From: Stromatinia cepivora
Lineage: Eukaryota; Ascomycota; Leotiomycetes; Helotiales; Sclerotiniaceae
Direction of reading: 5' to 3'
NCBI GenBank assembly: GCA_014898415.1
Contig: RCTD01000002.1
Location: 1,612,001-1,676,000, forward strand
DNA: 64,000 bases
Shown: one piece after another, positions 11,973 to 20,746 of the stretch
Layout of the letters: each line of letters begins with the position of its first letter
Numbering within the stretch: position 1 is the stretch's first letter
The notes under the pieces: model-generated
Seen by the model: only the letters and a program-made list of their open reading frames with translations
Database searches by the model: none
What the model was told of the DNA's origin: nothing
Position numbers and translations under genes: made by a program

Positions 11973-12419
11973 ATGATCTTCATTTTTACGAAAAACCATA
12001 AAAAGTATACAGGGGAAGTATTTCTAGCTCCCTTAGGGTACACTGCCTTTGGAATTGACTCGCCTATTGCTGGCCTCGATGATGCTTGGCTCTGTCAATG
12101 TACAGGACATCTGAGCCATATATCAGACCGCGTTGCGTTCCTGGCTTGGGGTACTGATCTGCAGCTGGTGGACTGGGTTGTGTTGTATTCTGCTCCACTA
12201 CCAGGAACTATTGCCGGACTTCCAGCGCAGGTCGCAATAATGAGTCGCACACATTCCGATCCAGATGAAACAACAGTGGGAGCAGTCAAAGAAGCATTAT
12301 GCGACGTGGGAGATGTGGAGTTAATCAAGTTGGTGGGTAATATGCGGCCTTTGTTGCAGGAAGATCTCGAAAGTGGACGCCCCACTTGCGGATATACAAA
12401 ATGTGGATTCTCTGACTAG
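11973..12419 (+). CDS. Hypothetical protein at AT/GC border, possibly 5'-truncated
   Basis: A 148-codon ORF of unknown family. Its first dozen codons (MIFIFTKNHKK) lie in AT-rich sequence, while the rest has normal base composition. The codon-rich part starts at the border near 11,990-12,000. The original 5' end may therefore have been lost to mutation or a transposon, and the present ATG may be accidental. The predicted protein is neutral to acidic, with four Cys (two near residues 46-48 and two near the C-terminus), a Trp/Leu/Val-rich centre and an Asp/Glu-rich second half. I see no signal peptide or membrane segment. The opposite strand also carries a shorter ORF; the plus strand is preferred for length and residue balance. 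Confidence 0.4.
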   Translation: MIFIFTKNHKKYTGEVFLAPLGYTAFGIDSPIAGLDDAWLCQCTGHLSHISDRVAFLAWGTDLQLVDWVVLYSAPLPGTIAGLPAQVAIMSRTHSDPDETTVGAVKEALCDVGDVELIKLVGNMRPLLQEDLESGRPTCGYTKCGFSD

Positions 12420-12787
12420 ATTTTGATTTTCATATTTTTGGCCTACCGCTTGGGTGCCCAGAAAGGAAATTCCAATATATTGGAGGTAAGTATAATGGAT
12501 AATCTTAGATGATAATTTCCAAAGACTTCTTGGTGCATGCATGTACCGTATTCATTTGAATAATTCGGACAAGCCTAAAAGTGATGTTTAATTTTTGAGT
12601 CATTTTAACTGGGCGTTCTAGACCTCACTCAACTGGAAATAGATACCTTGATTGAAATGTTCGGCATTGAAAGATCATATTGAGTGAATCGAAGTCATTC
12701 GACCCCTTACTTATATAACCCTAAAATCAAGAGCCCTATTAGACTGATCCGAATCCTTCGGTACTCGTACTGCCAGAAACTATAAGA

Positions 12788-12800
12788 CTCCGAACGCTAG

Positions 12801-12805
<5 letters not shown>
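12788..12805 (+). repeat. 18-bp dispersed repeat, copy 1
   Basis: CTCCGAACGCTAGGAAGT occurs here and again, identically, at 13497-13514. Copy 1 runs straight into the AGT microsatellite. Confidence 0.8.

Positions 12806-12832
<27 letters not shown>
12803..12832 (+). repeat. (AGT)10 microsatellite
   Basis: Ten perfect AGT triplets directly follow the 18-bp repeat; its terminal AGT probably seeded the expansion. Confidence 0.95.
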
Positions 12833-12833
<1 letters not shown>

Positions 12834-13496
12834 TTGATTTGCATCCGAGAAACCTCTCGAAGGGTATAAAGATGTACTAAGCTAAGGATTTAAAATAATA
12901 TACTATCTATAAAGAATCCAAAAACTATAAGGGGCAAAAAGAATACTTTATAGATAATCCTGGATCCCTGATTCCATAATGTTGCAATTCATATTATGTA
13001 CCCTAGAAAGCATTTTGAACTTTACCGTACATAGCTAGGTGATCATTTTCAATATATGATCATCACTATATATATATGATCCTTCTATTCCGTTTAAGAT
13101 AGATATACAATAGTTTAAATAGAAAAAAAGCTCCAGGTAGTCCGAATCTCCTTAAACAAGCTTTAATCCTTAGCCCTAGCGTCCATACAAATCCCAATTT
13201 CCCAAAAATTCGAAAACTCCCCTCTAAAGGAATCCTCCCCTCCTCCCCATTCTAATACTCCCTTTTTTCCATTATATATTAAACTCCTCGAATAGTAAAA
13301 ATTGATCTTGTGTTATATAGAATATCAAAGAGATCAGCAGGGAATGAAAAATCGAGCCCTTAAGCACAGAACAATTCGAAAATAAAATCGATGCGATATA
13401 TATTTTGCTAAGTAATTCGATTGATTCAATCTTAGCTTTGCGGACTCTATAAAAGAACTGAAGGTTCGTAAAGGGCACAGGTGTTGAATCTTCGCC

Positions 13497-13514
13497 CTCC
13501 GAACGCTAGGAAGT
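13497..13514 (+). repeat. 18-bp dispersed repeat, copy 2
   Basis: Second identical copy of CTCCGAACGCTAGGAAGT. It ends in a single AGT and shows no expansion. Confidence 0.8.
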
Positions 13515-13651
13515 GATCGTTGTTATTAAGTTCCCCTCCCTTTCTTAACGTGGATTAAGCGTCTGGAGTCGGAGTTTGTACTTTCTAGCCGCAAGAGTGA
13601 TAGTCAGTGCTCTAGGACTCGACCGCTTACTATCGTAATTGGGCAAAGCGA

Positions 13652-13734
13652 GTTGTCTCGGAAAGCAAGATGTCTCGGAAAGCAAGATGTCTCGGAAAGC
13701 AAGTTATCCCGGAAAGCAAGTTGTTTCGGAAAGC
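13652..13734 (+). repeat. 17-bp minisatellite, about five units
   Basis: Tandem units of GATGTCTCGGAAAGCAA: 13652-13668, 13669-13685, 13686-13702, 13703-13719, and a partial unit at 13720-13734. The second and third are identical and the others differ at two to four positions. It keeps CpG sites, so it has not been mutated by RIP. No reading frame is maintained. Confidence 0.9.
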
Positions 13735-14039
13735 TATATAATATACTTTAATTTAAAATTCCAAATATCTTCTAAAATAGTCCATTGAGTTGTAAAATAT
13801 TATACAAAATCTGTAATCGAACTATTTTTACCAACAGAAGAAGGACTATTTCACAAAAAAGGTCATATTATTCGGCGGAGTGGTTATCGAAGCAGGACTA
13901 CTCGTGGTGCCACAAAGTATGAGACTCGGACACTAGAGAAACTAGGTCATTCCTTTTGAAGTTTCTTATGCGTGGAGCTATCAAAACTTCTGCAATGCAT
14001 TTTGGGAAGATAACTAGGGTAATCTTTTAGAAAATTGAG

Positions 14040-14327
14040 GTACACAAGTACACTACTGTATGAACTCATCTATGACTAAACCTATTTCAATCTTTGACTT
14101 TTTCGGGACTGGAGCGGGGGTGGAATAAAGAAGGGTAATACGGAGTGAAGTACCGTATAAACTCACTTACAACAGAACACACTAAGCCTATTTCAATCCC
14201 TGGCTTTCCGAGGCCGAAGAAAGAGTGGATTAAAAAAATCCATTTCTATTGATTCTTCCAATCAAATTGAGATCACCCTATTTGAAATAGGCTTAGTGTA
14301 TTCTGGTGTAAGTGAGTTCATACGGTA
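14040..14327. repeat. 44-bp inverted repeat with degenerate third copy
   Basis: The arms 14151-14194 and 14284-14327 are reverse complements with 3 mismatches in 44 bp, separated by 89 bp, and could form a long hairpin. A weaker direct copy of the left arm and its flank lies at about 14055-14100 (CTATTTCAATC followed by a TTGACTT or TGGCTTT tail). This may be the remnant of a small foldback element or of a tandem duplication followed by inversion. Confidence 0.75.
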
Positions 14328-14591
14328 TATTCTGGTTGTTGATGAAGTTTATACATTTATACCTTCGGGAAACATAGGTACGCTATCACTGATTTGGAAA
14401 TCACGTTACCCGTAAGGCAGATCACTTATAATTCTTTAATTCTACTCCAGTTTTATTAAGACCATACCCTATTAGGCAATGCAAGCGACTCATCCCGCAA
14501 AACTCTATTCTATATTTGCGATAGGCCGATAGCCTACCTCACTTCACCGAGTACTTGGCAGATATGAGGGGTGGTAATTGTGATTGGCATC

Positions 14592-14858
14592 ATGGCCTCT
14601 TTCAAGCTGTATGTGCTGTAAGTGGATCACTCTAGCTTGGACGGGATTTTGATTGACGCTGCAAATCAGTACCTAGATGGGTTACCGGGGCCGAAACCTT
14701 ATTCTCAAGTGGAGCTAGACGTAATTTGGGGCTCAGAAAGTCTAAACCTAACCTTATCTGATGTGACCACGACATCTGCAGGCGCGGAAAATTCACTATG
14801 CACCATCCCCTGGTATGTGCATAGAGTTTCGCTGCACGAGGATACGCCATTCACGTAG
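14592..14858 (+). pseudogene. Small ORF broken by one in-frame TAA
   Basis: ATG at 14592 opens MASFKLYVL, then TAA at 14619-14621. The same frame continues for 78 more codons (GILIDAANQYLDGLPGPKPY ... VSLHEDTPFT) to a TAG ending at 14858. A CAA codon becomes TAA by one C-to-T change in CpA context, the preferred RIP change, so a short gene with one nonsense mutation is the simplest reading. A canonical-looking donor GTAAGT overlaps the stop, but splicing to the only nearby CAG (14669) runs into another stop. I do not recognise the family. Confidence 0.35.
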
Positions 14859-15226
14859 AACTACTCCACTTCCTTTTCAAAGACATAAAATTTTGACGCT
14901 TTTATATCGCGAATTTCATTACCAGGGGGCACGTTACACGGATCTAAATCTTTCGATGCCCTGACGGACTTCAGAATCTGTTGTATCAAAAAGGAGCGGA
15001 ATATCCGGTGGAAAAATGGCGGATTGTGGTAGTAGTCGAAAGAGTCCTTAACTTGATTCCAATATCCGCAAGTAAACTGCAAAGAAGACATTTCAGAAAG
15101 CCTCGTTTTATCCATCAGGAGTCCAGAACTGCTTTTGCCATATTCAAATTCACTCAAACTTCTTCTCAAGATGTCACCGTAGGCCCTTCCGAACTGTCTT
15201 CAACTTTGTGCAGAGTTATCCTAATC

Positions 15227-17085
15227 ATGGCTCCAAACAATAGACCACAAAAACCCCCAAAGCTACGACATGCTTGTAATGAATGCCATGCGTCTAAGGT
15301 CAGGAATATTCAACATCCTCTCCGATCCCTTCAAAGTATTCATTTCGAGTAGGTCAGATGCAGCGGAGAACGCACAGGATGTCGCCGATGTGTATCCAAC
15401 CAACAAATATGCACCTACAGTGTCTCCATGGTGGGGAAAGTGCAAGGCCATCGTAGACGGACATCCCCTAGTAAGGATGCAGCAATGACTGGAGCGGGTT
15501 CTAGGCAAGTGAGCCTAAATAATTCATACACACCCAAGCCTTGAAACCAACCGCTAATAATTTTCATATCAGATCTGGTGATCAGACGCTGAATATTCAA
15601 ACGCCAATGGTACCAGTGGTACCAGTGGCAATTGCACAAGCTATACAAGATGTAGCTGTCGGCAATCATTCGAGCAACGATCGGAATGAGGCATCTGTGG
15701 AAGATAGTATCAACGTTAGTCGTTCACCTAAGCAATGTAACTGCGACACTCTTCCGGAGAAAAACCATGGTAAAGCTACTCTGAGCACTCCACCCGAGAA
15801 TTTCTCGTCGAGGATGTCAGATACGGAAACATATCTAGACACACCTGTGATTGAACATGAAGTCTTGTGGGATTTTAGTTCCGATGAAGGACATGACGTC
15901 TTCAACCCGGTAGGGCTTGAGAAAACCTCTAGTGTGGATACTACGGATGACTCTGGATATGGAGATTCGGAATTTGATTTTTCAATTCATGAAGTACCAA
16001 TCACTATCAACTCCCATCATGACTTCAGGAGTCCCAAGAGGCAAAGGACAACTCCAGTGCCAATTCCACCAATCCCCGAGCCACGTCTCTTTCACAAACG
16101 GCCTCACTCCGAGTCATCCGACAAACAACCTCAACAGCCTCAGACAGATATGCCATGGAGGTCTCAGTCTCAACTGTATACGCGTCCAACAGCTTTAATA
16201 CGGCATCATAACAGCTACTCCGGTGAGATACATGACTATTCGGAGAATGGTGCTTCATTGGATGCAGATTCCGGTTTTAATCGTGGTTTCACTTCTCACT
16301 CCATGACGAGTCAGACGAATAGGAATCATCCTAGTATGGATCACATGTCACAGAATAAACGAGATGATTCCCTCCCATTTACGGCCCGACCTAAACACAT
16401 ACCCCTTCTTACGTCTCCCCCAATCACATCATCTGAAGATTCTTGGCGATTCACATCGAAATGCTTCACAATGATCAGCAAACTCCAGAAGTTACTTCGA
16501 GATCCTTCGTCACTGTCTCTCGATGTAATCCTCGCGACCAATAAAAGCGTAGTGTCGGAACTATCCCAAATATTCGACAGCACATCAGTACTAAACACAG
16601 CAAGAAGTACTAGCCCGGAAGACTATTTATCCGTTCACTCTGGGAGCCAGCCCGATAACAGCTACAATATGTCTCCATCTATGGATTTTACGCCTCTCAT
16701 GACCTATATAATCGCTTTAAAACATATCCACGACCTCTATTCACAAGCCTGCTTCATGTTCACGCAACATGATCTTACCAAACAATCCCCCTCCATCCCT
16801 TCTCCCCGAAATACCTCTTCGAATCCCAATTCTCCACTCTCAAATACATTTGGACTTCCGCAACTCGATTTCGGTACGTTCAAAATCGATATTGCGGATC
16901 AGAGGAGACTATTCTCGGAGATTATAGCAAAGGAGCTCAGTAATTGTCTGAGTACTTGTACGAGGGTAAGGAGTTGTTTCTTGATGCAGCCTGGTGATAT
17001 AAGTGCACCCACTGGGTTAATGGAGGAGACGTTTTTGGGCATTGAAGAGGGCTTGCAGAGAATGATGAAGCAGATGAAGATTTGA
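15227..17085 (+). CDS. Zn2Cys6 fungal transcription factor, three exons
   Basis: Predicted 575-residue DNA-binding regulator encoded by 15227-15298, 15353-15508 and 15586-17085. Exons 1 and 2 together build a canonical binuclear zinc cluster, CX2CX6CX6CX2CX6C, at residues 17-44, followed by a basic linker (HRRRTSPSKD). Intron 1 interrupts the cluster after the second Cys. The long middle is Ser/Pro/Thr-rich and probably disordered. The last 150 residues contain two predicted helices, TYIIALKHIHDLYSQACF and DQRRLFSEIIAKELS, resembling the short C-terminal region of AflR-type pathway regulators; no full fungal-specific regulatory domain is evident. The start is the first ATG ahead of the cluster. 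Its target genes cannot be told from here; the nearest downstream gene is the peptide precursor at 19802. Confidence 0.85.
15299..15352 (+). other. Intron 1 of the Zn2Cys6 gene
   Basis: 54 bp, GTCAGG ... TAG. Its length is a multiple of three, but retention gives an in-frame TAG as its last codon. Removal restores the zinc cluster across the junction (K-V-R-C). The donor is not the commonest fungal form. Confidence 0.8.
15509..15585 (+). other. Intron 2 of the Zn2Cys6 gene
   Basis: 77 bp, GTGAGC ... CAG, with a branch-like GCTAAT at 15553-15558. The nearer CAG at 15570-15572 would shift the frame; the CAG ending at 15585 keeps it open for 499 codons. Confidence 0.75.
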
Positions 17086-18284
17086 TGCATGAGAATTAGC
17101 CAAGGGCGCTAATATGGTGCTATGACTGCAATTTAGCGTTGTTTTTCTGTTTATCGAATCTTGTTCTGGACGCCAGATTTGGAAATTGGGACTATATGTG
17201 CCCTTTTTGGTATTCGCGAAAGCTCTTCATAGAGCCACGGAGTAGATATTTGCATAGGGAATATGGTGTATTGCAGAATTAGCCTATCCATTCTACTAGT
17301 GTTCACATATAAATAGAAATACCCAAGAGTTTTCATGGTTACAAGTTACAAATTGCATCTCTTGAAGCGAACTTCATTGTCTAACTCTCTTATTACCCCA
17401 AGTGTCATTCACTTTCCCTCTCCCTTCATACCCCTTTTGCTTAGCCCTTTTGCTCATCCCTTTTGCTACCAAAATTGATAAGAAATCTTTGTGCCACAAA
17501 ACACATCGTTAGGAATAAAAAACGGCAATTGGCATCAACCACGTACCAGTTGAACCACAATAAATGCCTTGGTCATAATGCTTTGCAACTGGACAAGCAC
17601 AAAGGCTGCAGACTTGCGATATCCTCCGCAGTAAGCCGTGAACAGCCAGATGTAAGCTCCTGCAGCATCTTGATCATACTTGACTGTCTAAAGATGGAAA
17701 CGCACACTCAAATAAAATTTAGATCTGATGACCAAAACAGCCCTAGCGGATTATTTGACATGTCATTTAGATTCAAACTCTAATTCGCCCCGTCACCAGG
17801 AATCCGTCAAAACTTTCGACGGACTCCGAGAACGGTTTATTCAACGGGTTATGGCAACCGAAAGAGACTTTAGTTGCAGCGGTTTCCATTTTCAGATATT
17901 GCTGGAGAGTTCGTTCAATGCATCCTTTAGAGTTTTGAGTAACAACACATATTATTAGGAACTCCTTGATGATAGATCATTATTTTCGATTGATCCATAG
18001 TCAGACAGAAGTCCCATGTGAAAGCCTTTAGAGATTGTCCAGGGTTCTGCTGTACAGCTAATTGCATGGAAAATTCATGAAGACAGTAATGCCGGAGACC
18101 ATCTACCAGAAACTTCCACGTTGGACCTCACTGCCATCACTTTCCGTCTAATTGAGAAATTTATGGAGTTATGCTGCGAGCTTGGATCGCTTGCGGTTCA
18201 CAAACATGTGGGAAACTGTGGTTGGTGTGGCAGCAAATTACTCCTTTTTCTGCCCACCCGATAAGGTTACCACCTTTTTTCATA
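17086..18284. other. Intergenic stretch with possible gene relic
   Basis: No supported gene. An ATG-initiated 76-codon ORF at 17728-17958 (KTFDGLRERFIQRVMATERD within it) has coding-like composition, but I recognise no family and no exon extending it. The DNA to 18,280 contains only short open frames. A degraded gene is possible. Confidence 0.35.
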
Positions 18285-18950
18285 TGTTCCGGGCCATTGC
18301 GCAACATCGGCATTCCGAAATCAACTTAGCTCATTCCGAAATATATTAAATTGCGAAATGAGCTAGTTAATACCGAAATTGGAAAAAATAAGAGTATTCA
18401 CAAATGAACTAAGTTTATATAAAAATAATATATTTAATATCCTAAGTTTATTATACAGTAAATTAATATATATACTTTTGAAAGATTAAAATCTTATCGT
18501 CGGTTTTATTTTCAATCTCATCGTCATTTTTATTTTCAATCTCATCGCTTTTTTCTTTTTATAAAAATACCTTTTTCTATATTTATTGTTTAACTAGTAT
18601 GAAAATCACAATTAGAATTATTATATGAATAAACGAATAATAATATCAAAACTAAATTCTTATAAACTTTAAATCTTTATAAATTTTGAATTTCTAGAAG
18701 TTTTATAAACTTTAACCCTCTATAAACCTTAATTATTTCTTAAATTAGTATAATAGGATTATGAAAAATATTTACGATTATACTAGCTCATTTATGAATA
18801 GCCTCAATTTTACTGCATACAGATGTATTTCGAAATGCCCTAGCTCATTCCAAAATTAAGCTCATTGGTGAATAGGCTAGGGCATTTAGCTCATTTCGAA
18901 ATAAACTACATGGATTTCGGAATATCAATATTGCGCAATGGCCCGGAACA
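18285..18950. mobile_element. MITE-like non-autonomous DNA transposon, 666 bp
   Basis: Terminal inverted repeats start TGTTCCGGGCCATTGCGCAA on the left (18285) and as the reverse complement on the right (ending 18950). They are identical over the first 20 bp except the last position and stay similar for about 40 bp. The 4-bp direct repeat CATA flanks both ends (18281-18284, 18951-18954). Subterminal copies of ATTCCGAAAT and AGCTCATTYC occur in both halves, as expected of transposase binding sites. The 400-bp core is AT-rich and holds a duplicated block (about 18497-18548). There is no transposase ORF. The superfamily is not certain. Confidence 0.8.
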
Positions 18951-18954
18951 CATA

Positions 18955-19665
18955 CACGTTCGTTTCTCGATAATTGAAATGTATAACATCTATCTTTCGC
19001 TCCCTATCATGATAAAATGTTTGATCTCGAGGCATACATTTTGTGGATTCATGCCTCAATTCAATCTGCCACCCAGTTGCATTTTCTAACGTTTTTACCT
19101 TGTGCCGAACAGACTTGCCAAAAGGAAAGCTTGATTTCAGATTCCAAGACAATGCCACAAGATAACAGACCTACGTCTTGTCCGCGCTTCAGGATTCATC
19201 TAGTTGACGGCTCTAGAACAAGAGACGCGTACGTCGTCAATCATGACAACAGCACAAAAGGAAATAAATGGCCTCGATATGCTTGCTTTCCCTGGCCCTC
19301 ATAACCTCTGATCGCCACAACTAATGATTATTTTGGATAAGCTTTAAGCTCGTCAGGTAAACCCACAGAGAGAAAGTGTTGCGATCCAATGAGCGTTGAG
19401 ATTTTGATACACTATCGGATTCTCAGGTCGTTTCAAACGCGTTCCGTTTCGTAAAAGTACGATTACATGCGCACTGACATTGCCGACGCGGAAGCAAAAC
19501 GGGTGTCAAAGCCCCAAAAGCTTGATTGTTGAAACGGCATTTTGTCAGATACCTGATCCATGAAGTTTTGCATGAATCTAGATCGATCTGCCTGGAGCTC
19601 TTCGGGTGTAGGCTTACACGCATGTTTGGGTGGTTGCGGTTGGGGCACGGGTTTGCTCTGCCTAG
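18955..19665. other. Intergenic stretch upstream of the peptide precursor
   Basis: No supported gene; open frames on both strands are short and lack family features. The sequence from 19,580 to 19,665 is GC-richer and probably belongs to the promoter of the gene at 19802. Confidence 0.5.
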
Positions 19666-19673
19666 TATATAAA
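19666..19673 (+). promoter_or_regulatory. TATA box of the peptide precursor gene
   Basis: TATATAAA lies 136 bp before the ATG at 19802, a usual distance for a fungal TATA promoter with a 5' leader of about 100 bases. The leader just before the ATG reads CCTCAAT, with a favourable A at -2 and pyrimidine-rich sequence further up. Confidence 0.5.
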
Positions 19674-19801
19674 CTCGAAAGCCGCACAGAAACTTTCCCT
19701 TCTTCCTTAGCAGTGCTCACACAATTATTTAGCATTCTTTCATCTATCTACAAGTTCTTCTATTTCAGTCCTATATTTTAATATTACCACCTATCCTCAA
19801 T

Positions 19802-20350
19802 ATGCGTAATCAATCCATTCTCTCTCTTGCGCTGGTCGCATTCGCCACTACCATCCTTGCTGCTCCAGTTGTGGTTGAGCGAGGTATGCCCATTGAAGAT
19901 CTTCACGCTGCAATTGTTGCCGCTGGTGCAGACTTCGACCAGCTGACAGCACGTGGCCAAGCTGAATTCACTTCCCTCGCTGCGTCTGCGGTTAAAAGAA
20001 ATGTCGAAACGCGAGCGGCTGATGTTGCCTCTATACTTGCTCTCCTCCCAGCAGGCCATGGCTCCTCAAAACGTGAACCGGAAGAAGAATCTAAGAGAGC
20101 TAATACCGCCGCTGGCCTTCTTGCCCTCCTTCCACCTGGTCATGAGAAAAGGGCTAATACTGCTGCCGGCCTTCTTGCTCTTCTCCCACCTGGTCACGAG
20201 AAAAGAGCTGAGAGTGCCGCTGCTCTTCTCGCTCTCCTTCCAGCCGGTCATGGCTCTTCAAAACGTGAGCCATCGGAGGAAGGGTTCAAGCGAGCCGAGA
20301 GTGCCGCTGCCCTTCTTGCACTACTTCCCGCAGGCCACGGTTCTGGCTAG
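19802..20350 (+). CDS. Secreted Kex2-processed repeat peptide precursor
   Basis: A 182-residue single-exon ORF built like a peptide-hormone or RiPP precursor. Residues 1 to about 20 form a signal peptide (hydrophobic LSLALVAFATTILA, cleavage near ILA-APV). Residues 21-66 are a pro-segment ending in Lys-Arg. Seven Lys-Arg sites (65-66, 90-91, 98-99, 116-117, 134-135, 154-155, 163-164) then cut out five related peptides with the shared core LALLP(A/P)GH: residues 67-89, 100-115, 118-133, 136-153 and 165-182. Copies 2 and 3 are identical (ANTAAGLLALLPPGHE); copies 4 and 5 are AESAAALLALLPAGHG with short tails. Two acidic spacers (EPEEES, EPSEEGF) separate groups. The cores lack Cys, Tyr and Trp, unlike alpha-pheromones and known ustiloxin or phomopsin cores. 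Expected route: ER, Golgi Kex2, Kex1 trimming, secretion. Function unknown. Confidence 0.88.
   Translation: MRNQSILSLALVAFATTILAAPVVVERGMPIEDLHAAIVAAGADFDQLTARGQAEFTSLAASAVKRNVETRAADVASILALLPAGHGSSKREPEEESKRANTAAGLLALLPPGHEKRANTAAGLLALLPPGHEKRAESAAALLALLPAGHGSSKREPSEEGFKRAESAAALLALLPAGHGSG
20000..20347 (+). repeat. Peptide-coding repeats of the precursor
   Basis: Units at 20000-20068, 20099-20146, 20153-20200, 20207-20260 and 20294-20347. Units 2 and 3 recur with a 54-bp period and encode the same peptide although the DNA differs at several synonymous positions. This suggests that the peptide, not only the DNA, is conserved. Confidence 0.85.
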
Positions 20351-20746
20351 ATTTAATGAACTTAATGTGGAGGATAATGGACTGTGTTGGGCGGTTACAC
20401 TATGTGGTAGGAACATTCGAGTGGTTTCTAGTGAGCTCGGAGATTGGCACGCTGCAGGATACAGCTTTATAGATAATACGCTCCTTTACAACACCAAATT
20501 TAATCATTACTACAATGCAAACGCTCGTTCACCTTCACTGTGCAGCTATCAATTAGTAACGACTCCTAAGATTCCTTGGGATCCTTTAAACATCTTGGAT
20601 GGATAGCTTGCCATTACCAAAAATTAAATTCTAACCCCACAATATATGCATTCCGATGATTTCATTCTACGATTTCAGATAATACTTCCACCTTCTACCC
20701 TTTGCAATTTTCCCTTCCAAGAGGTTTACTTCAATGGAAATTCTCT

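Larger units (their letters stand above)
12420..14591. other. Repeat-rich intergenic stretch of the gene island
   Basis: No supported gene. It contains a microsatellite, an 18-bp dispersed repeat, a 17-bp minisatellite and a 44-bp inverted repeat, each listed separately. Short ORFs here lack start context or family signatures. Confidence 0.6.

Noticed and set aside
12095..12385. Minus ORF opposite the 11973-12419 ORF
   Set aside because: Shorter, Ser/Thr-rich and entirely nested in the longer plus frame; likely a shadow.
13652..13734. CRISPR-like array
   Set aside because: The repeats are directly adjacent without spacers, in a eukaryotic genome; it is a minisatellite.
14618..14669. 52-bp GTAAGT...CAG intron explaining the TAA at 14619
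   Set aside because: Splicing it joins the exons in a phase that meets TAG within two codons.
14861..15169. 102-codon minus ORF upstream of the Zn2Cys6 gene
   Set aside because: It lies in the probable 5' leader of that gene, with no recognisable domain and no splice or start support.
19463..19735. 90-codon minus ORF upstream of the peptide precursor
   Set aside because: It overlaps the presumed promoter and TATA box of the precursor and shows no family features; kept only as a remote possibility.
19802..20350. Peptide precursor as a mating alpha-pheromone gene
   Set aside because: The layout is alike, but filamentous ascomycete alpha-pheromones have short Cys/Trp-containing cores; these cores have neither residue.
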